From the NCBI GenBank assembly GCA_963978905.1, contig OZ022256.1, forward strand, positions 14,305,863-14,369,862: DNA of 64,000 bases, given 5' to 3'. Both the position numbers and the translations under genes were made by a program. Positions 26,897-64,000 of the stretch are shown piece by piece. Source of the DNA: Trichostrongylus colubriformis. Its lineage: Eukaryota; Nematoda; Chromadorea; Rhabditida; Trichostrongylidae. Numbering within the stretch: the first letter of the stretch is position 1; each line of letters begins with the position of its first letter. Below the pieces are notes generated by a model. That model was not told where the DNA came from and searched no databases. It was given only the letters and a program-made list of their open reading frames with translations.

Positions 26897-27578
26897 CAAA
26901 CTCTAACGAGGTGTTTGCATCCTCATATTCAAATACAGACCTCACTATCACTAAACTCTGTAACAGCCTTCTGCACGAACAGAGTCGGAGCTTATTCCGA
27001 GTGGACATGATGTGTCACCTCAATACGGCAGAATCGGAGATTTCGTCACTTTCGTTCACAACCTTGCTGAGGTCCGTTCACTCTGGGTACCTTAGGGGAT
27101 TCATATCAGGTGTTACCATTGAGTAATCCGTTTTTTTTTCAAGCTCCCAAAATCCTTCGTTTCCAAAGAACCAAAACGTGCCATTACCACTGAAACCCCT
27201 CCGGAGGCGGATCGGAGGCGTGAAGAATGACACTTCGGATCATAGCAGCCTTGTCCAAACAGCCGAGGCTCTGTGACTTCCACGAACCGAGGGACCAGTC
27301 CTCAGGAAGTTTCCACAAAGGCTACCACGGAACCTGGCTTCACTGTTTCACGCGGACTTTTATACCGTAGGTGCTCTAAAGCTCGACTGCGCCGACTGAA
27401 GACTCCGTATTTTGATGAAGGTGAAAGTAGTGAGTCTCAGATTGCTCCTGTTCGTGAAGGAACACTTCGGGAATATTCTGCCCCAATACTTATATCTCCT
27501 TCGTTTCCCTGTTTCGTATACTTGGCGGATGCGAGCCGTGAGCAAAATTACTTTTTTTGGCGCCCCCTGAATACGTGA
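26897..27578 (+). CDS. Possible unidentified gene, three exons
   Basis: Three open stretches join in frame through two nematode-size introns. Exon a (26897-27086) follows GAATTTCAG and reads NEVFASSYSNTDLTITKLCN onward to LLRSVHSG. A 57-nt intron (27087-27143) ends in a T-run and CAAG. Exon b (27144-27252) reads SQNPSFPKNQ... to TSDHSSL. A 53-nt intron leads to exon c (27306 on), EVSTKATTEPGF... to FDEGESSESQIAP. Exon c may end at a GTATAC donor near 27517 or run to the stop at 27576-27578. No family is recognised: it is polar, with Arg-rich and acidic patches. It lies tail-to-tail with ark-1. The second intron lacks a pyrimidine tract, so this could be chance. Confidence 0.33.
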
Positions 27579-27816
27579 TCAACAGTTTGGAAAGAGCGCA
27601 ATCACTTATTCCTATCCACTTTCATATTGCATTTTGATAACTACAGACGATCAGAGTTAGGATGGGTGCATTTTCGGAAAGTCACGTCATCCAATCTCAA
27701 GTACTCCTAAATACCCATGGAAACCGAAGGTGTGGCGTAAGCGCAGTCAGATGGTTAAAGAGATAAAGATGATTTGATGATTCAGACTACAGTGTTCATA
27801 TAGCCAAGAAAATCAG

Positions 27817-28122
27817 AATTCATTCTACGCACCTGCAATGTGGCAAGCAGCAGATCTAACGAAACTGTACCTACACAATCGCCTAAAAAAACCAGAACAG
27901 CGGTACTACGCATGGCGCATCACCAGCGAGAATGTTCATTTACTTACTTACTTAGGATCACTTGCTAATAATGATTTGTTCGAATACCCTACGTGCCCAT
28001 GGCGAGTTCTACACAGTTTCGAACGACGGCATGCATGTATGTATCGAGTACCCACACAATTACCCCAAATTTTCTCGAGCAAGGCTCAATGCATGGCTCA
28101 CCAACAGTATTATTCATTGTGA
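27817..28122 (+). CDS. Possible further exon of the 27-kb gene
   Basis: After AAAATCAG at 27816 an open frame of 102 codons starts NSFYAPAMWQAADLTKLYLH and continues with NRLKKPEQRYYAWRITS. Its phase would fit a GTATAC donor at the end of exon c. From about 27990 another frame (HGEFYTVSNDGMHVCIEYPH) looks as protein-like, hinting at a frameshift or chance. Not recognised. Confidence 0.22.
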   Translation, partial: NSFYAPAMWQAADLTKLYLHNRLKKPEQRYYAWRITSENVHLLTYLGSLANNDLFEYPTCPWRVLHSFERRHACMYRVPTQLPQIFSSKAQCMAHQQYYSL

Positions 28123-28976
28123 TCATAGTATTAACAATACGAAATTATTCGTCAGAGCCGAACTGAACCAATACCAATTCGGCGGAACTCTTCATATGCT
28201 ATACATCTAAGGCGCCATGGCACACATAAAATTATATAGAAATATTGAATACGATATTAGAGCGAAATACGGTATTTACAGTAATCGATGTTAATTGAAC
28301 GGAACAAACCGGGGCGGTGAAACGTTGAAATCTGTGCGCTGCCAAATTACACGCATCAAAAAGACTGAGATTAGAACGGTGAATTGTGCTAACTAAAAGT
28401 AGGCTGACAGCAGGAGGGTGGGGCTAGGAGACCAGGCACAGGAGTTGGGCGCCAAAAATTCGTCATCAGGAACGACATGGTGATGGGAGCGGACAGTCAT
28501 TCTTCATCTCTAAAGACGTCAACGAAAGAGAAAGAAGGTGGTAGCGCCAGTTGAGATGAGGAGTGAAGAGGGAGGGGATGGTAAGAGAAGTACGAAGTCC
28601 GCGGAAAACATCAACAAGGCAAGATGACGGCTGAATGGCTCGAAAATCACACACGAATTGAGCAGTAGTATATGTGGCCAATGGCCATAATAATGGCCTA
28701 TATAACGTTGGAACTATCATAATAACATACCGTAACCGTACGTATACAAACATACACAAAGAGCAGAGTCCTAGTGAAGAGAATTCTTCAATCAATAAAA
28801 AGCAATAGGGACGGAATTCAAGAATAGATGCGCTTTGGTGTCGGTCGGTGCCGAGGCGATGACACACACACACAGACCCAGTAGACGCTTCTTCAAACTA
28901 ACGACGGCAACCATGAATATGGGGCCCGGGAGAACATGACCGCTGTACCACATCAGCACAAAAGAACAAAGGTGCA
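28123..28976. other. Gap between ark-1 stop and the possible plus-strand gene
   Basis: Expected to hold the ark-1 3' UTR. A 135-codon minus ORF (28873-28466) has no recognisable motif and begins beyond the stop, so it is probably UTR or chance. No clear poly-A signal on either strand. Confidence 0.45.
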
Positions 28977-60663
<31,687 letters not shown>

Positions 60664-60676
60664 GTTTTAATCATCG

Positions 60677-60690
60677 CTGATACAAAAACC
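60677..60690 (-). promoter_or_regulatory. Candidate cis or spliced-leader acceptor before the ark-1 start
   Basis: A T-rich run ending in TATCAG lies 13 nt before the ATG at 60663, with an in-frame stop between. Nematode mRNAs are often trans-spliced at such acceptors within a few bases of the start codon. The sequence alone cannot tell trans-splicing from an ordinary cis acceptor after a 5' UTR intron. Confidence 0.35.
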
Positions 60691-62879
60691 ACCAAGCGTC
60701 GTCTGTAAAACCTAACGACAGATGTGCGCAAACCCTTTTTCTTCTCATTGCGAACGTTACATAAAATGCATTTACGGATAGTTATCGCTTCAGTAATTTA
60801 TGTTACAAACAACAGCGTAATAAGACAACAACAAAAGGATAGTCGTCGAACTAATGTCAGTCGTCCCACTAGAAACACAAGGAGATGATCATTGAAAAAT
60901 GACGAGGTCTAGAACTCATCTCAGAGAAACTTTGCAACCACACAAGTCCGCCTACAAGGATCACGTCAAAGCCCACTTTCAAAAAAAGACGGTTCATAAC
61001 TGATTCTTTCCCAATCAGTCTCTTGCACAAATTGACCTGAAACGAGGAAAGGGCCAGAATACGTGAATCACCCTGGTCTTTTCGGGAAACCAGGCAGGCA
61101 GGGTCAAGCTTGGCGTCGAGGAAAATTATTAATAAACACGACCCCTCCAGAAAGGGATCTCCGGTCCTACACCTTCCCAAAATTTCATCAAAAATACGAC
61201 CCTCTGACCTGTCCTGTCCCCCCCCCTCCCTTCCTCCGATCGACGCCTGTTAAACTGTCGTCGCAGGGCTGTCCTGCGCCCATCCTAGAACAGTCTCTTC
61301 CCCTTCCCCCTCTCTCCCACGAAACAAAGTTCGTCAAACGATAATCATACCATATTGCCACCTCCACCACTGCACCACGGCGCCATTTAATACAAAGTAC
61401 GATCATCAACTAACGGTTTTTTTCTCAGAAACCACCTTATTACCCATCGGTTCAAAATTCCCATCGAAAGGGGCGGGACGGTCAACGCGGAATCCTCGAT
61501 CCCTCCACCTTCTATCCCAAAATACGAACCCCCCCCCCCCCCACCCCATCGAATCTTCCTCGACGAGGATTGACCCTGAGCGCAGGTTAACGTCCATTCC
61601 GACAAGGGGTCATACCTTGGGTTAGAAAGTGGGGCGACATTTTTCAAATTTTCCTCAACAAATGCATGAAACTCACGCGCACCTTAGGAGGACCAATACA
61701 GCAAGAGGAATCGGACCGGTTGGTCGATCTCCAATAAAGCCTGTCGATCGATAATTACACTTTGAGTTAGGTAGTAGAGATATGACTATCGACTGATGAT
61801 ACGATTTTTTTGGGAAAGGGGCTAGAGTATATTACGAAAAGCCAGCTCGAGCCGACAGCTTCAGATAGGACTTCTGATTCTATCGCAGGGGGAGGGAAGT
61901 CGCTGGGCAAGAGGAGGAGAAAAAATATGTATTTTTCATGGAAATATCATGGGGTCGCACATGGACTCCTTTATTTGGGGAATGGGTCGCATCTTTCGAG
62001 AGTTCTATTTGAGCTCGACCCTGGTCGAAACTTACATCTTTACGAACTCGAAGCGATACAGAAACACGTGTTCTCAAGATAACTCCACAGAAATAAAAAT
62101 TGATGGAATCTCAAAGGAGGTAGGTAATTGAAGCATGTATGGACTTATAAAGTATGTGTCATGTATCCGAGTTCACTCGTTGTCGCCAAGGTACGAAAGC
62201 GAATAGAACACACGCAAAGAGTCGCAAAAACAATCTTCATTCACCCCCGTAAGCCCTCATCCGGCCGTATAGCACAAAAACAATTTTGATGTGAAGCGGA
62301 TTCAATATTGATGACGAAAACGTTAAAGGTATGCAAGCAAGTAGCCCGAAAAGCATCTAAGTGTAATCGTTGAAACCAGTAAGGAAGGAGAAGAACATCC
62401 GGCTTAGCGCCTATCAACGCGAAGCTGGCAAGATGAAAACATGGTCGTTAGTGAGCTACGAAGAGCAATATGGCTCATGATGCGTGGTTAAGAGAAGCCA
62501 TGGAACGCCTACGCAACGTTGGGGAGAATCATGAGCCAAGTACATCACCTGAGCCCAATTGGATAATATCGGGTGGTAAAATACGTTGGTTCGGTTTTAT
62601 GTTCTTTTTACAACATTCACTTTTTTGACGAAGTGCAAATATGTATGCACTCGATGAAGTTTTTCTGCTTCATAAAACTCTGTTATCTTTTTTCGCATCA
62701 TTTAGCTGTTGAACAATTTGGAGGTTCAACATCGAATACCCTGGAAGAAAAAAAACTGCATTTGCGGCACCAGCGCTTCTTTTCTTATCATCCAGGTCCA
62801 AAAAGCTACCCTTCTCCACTTTGTGTCGAGTCTTTGAAAAAGGATAAATGGATGAAGTTTTTAGTGTCAATTCCTTCTA
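60691..62879. other. Upstream of ark-1 exon 1, no gene recognised
   Basis: Searched on the minus strand for the missing start of the SAM-like domain; none found. 61080-61120 and 61545-61580 contain short inverted similarity (GTCGAGGAAAATT / AATCTTCCTCGAC) around a C-rich region. Confidence 0.5.
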
Positions 62880-63125
62880 TGGGAGTGCGCCACGCATTAT
62901 AGCTCCATTCAGAATCGTGGTGCACGTGAATGCGATTTGGCCTATACAATGAAACGCGAGGGCCAGCCAATGTACAAGTCAGTGCTTTTATCCTCCCAGA
63001 CGAGTCCCTACCATCTCACCTACCCCTAAGGAATGGAAGGCTTGGTTAGCATGGATAGGCATTGATACGGGACTTCATCCGCGAGTGCGCGCCACCAGTC
63101 ACTACATCATCTCCGCCTGTGTAGA
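62880..63125 (+). repeat. Dispersed family 4, copy near the right end
   Basis: Contains GTGCGCCACGCATTATAGCT, GCGATTTGGCCTATACAATG, CAATGTACAAGTCAGTGCTT, CCCAGACGAGTCCCTACC and GGAATGGAAGGCTTGGTTAG, collinear with 46650-46990. Confidence 0.8.
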
Positions 63126-63964
63126 GCCATATGAAAGGAATAATACACTATTGATCAATTATCGTTACAATTGAGGATTTCGGTCGAATAAAACTGTTTG
63201 ATATAACCTAGTTTATAAGCGAAGAAGAGCAGGTGCCGAAAAAGTAGATTTTCGCTTCCTGGTTATTCCACTTATAAGCCTTGAAAATATTAAACAAAGT
63301 GTCGAAAAACACGTGACGAGGTCTTGTAGGGATGAAAATACCTCATCGGGAACATATATACATTTCGTCAGAAAACAGAAGGATCGCTGCGAAACAGGCA
63401 TAAATACCGAACCAACGTATTTATATAGCCCAATAATACCTAGCTAGTTTAAGGTAATGAGTGTGGCTTGACGATCATTAGGGTGCAGTGTAGCTCTAGC
63501 GAATAAATATGCTATAGACACAGTCAATATACTATAGTACACTATAATGAATATATACTCGTGCGGACAATTAAGTACACTTCGTAGAAAACTAAAAGAA
63601 AAAAATTTTCAAAGAAGGAAATAAGAAAAGGAAAGAACCTATTGTAAAACCTAGGGATATTGCCCATTGCATTTAATGGGAAGGATGTTTAGCACACCGG
63701 TAACCCACAGTTACTACACTCACAGTACAGTGCGAGCATTAGAATATCCTCACCCTCAACAGTGACAATCAAGCGATGTTAGCACTCACTCAAATCACAT
63801 GATATCAACTGAGGAACATGTGACAGGTAGTTACCAGGCACCGTTGTTTACCGGGGCAGCATATGAAGAGAAGTTATCTAATACAGGACTTTCAGGCCAT
63901 GAGTGGGGAAGGCAATGGGAATGAAAGGTTGTGAGGGAATATTAAGGACTGTGGGCGGAGTGGT

Positions 63965-64000
63965 GTAGTGAAAGGTGGCGCGCACCCCACTCTCATAGTG
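63965..64000 (-). repeat. Dispersed family 4, cut by the window edge
   Basis: GTGGCGCGCACCCCACTCTCATAGTG resembles, over 26 bases, the start of the reversed copies (compare the cGCGCACTCCCACTATCATGG region at 20326-20345). Confidence 0.5.

Noticed and set aside
28466..28873. 135-codon minus ORF below the ark-1 stop, with EEFSSLGLCSL recalling an ACK UBA domain
   Set aside because: The similarity is a few residues only, hydrophobic stretches follow, and the stop in exon 25 is in frame with no competing donor.

Overview
The window looks like nuclear DNA of a clade V parasitic nematode, most probably a hookworm-like strongylid (inference). It holds one multi-exon protein gene with nematode-style introns (GT donors; short TTTTCAG/TTTTAG acceptors), set in DNA dense with short inverted-repeat transposons, a mariner element and a MULE. 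Almost all ORFs longer than 60 codons here are non-coding shadows.

The main gene is on the minus strand, from 60663 down to 28977. I recognise it as the nematode ACK-family tyrosine kinase ARK-1. I placed 24 exons, plus one optional micro-exon, by reading splice sites; every junction keeps frame and the sum is 2805 nt (934 codons plus stop). In order the protein has a SAM-like N-terminus (exons 1-2), a complete kinase domain (exons 3-10; Gly-loop, [18 protein letters not shown]), an SH3 domain (exons 11-12) and a long disordered C-terminal half with several PxxP motifs. The true start may lie further upstream, because exon 1 begins inside the SAM-like domain. The large introns (intron 10 of 4.5 kb, 13 of 5.1 kb, 14 of 4.5 kb) are where the repeats sit.

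1-26.9 kb has no gene I can recognise. It carries MITE copies, an inverted pair of a dispersed repeat at 20.26-21.60 kb and other repeat relics. 26.9-28.1 kb has a possible small plus-strand gene (unidentified; three exons joined by 53-57 nt introns in consistent phase, perhaps a fourth) that would converge on ark-1. 29-60.7 kb is ark-1 with its intronic repeats: a mariner at 39.48-40.78 kb, a GC-rich hairpin array flanked by 22-bp direct repeats at 41.4-41.8 kb, a 28-bp hairpin at 42.4 kb, a nested inverted repeat at 44.0-45.3 kb and a MULE at 49.27-50.48 kb. 60.7-64 kb upstream is repeat-bearing and has no gene I can support.

The most noteworthy structure is at 48562-50644. A 434-bp unit is present twice in tandem, seemingly without differences, and the second copy is split by a 1.2-kb MULE with a 9-10 bp target duplication. 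So an empty and a filled site lie side by side, which suggests either a very recent duplication or two haplotypes joined during assembly. The GC-rich hairpin array is the element I can least explain.
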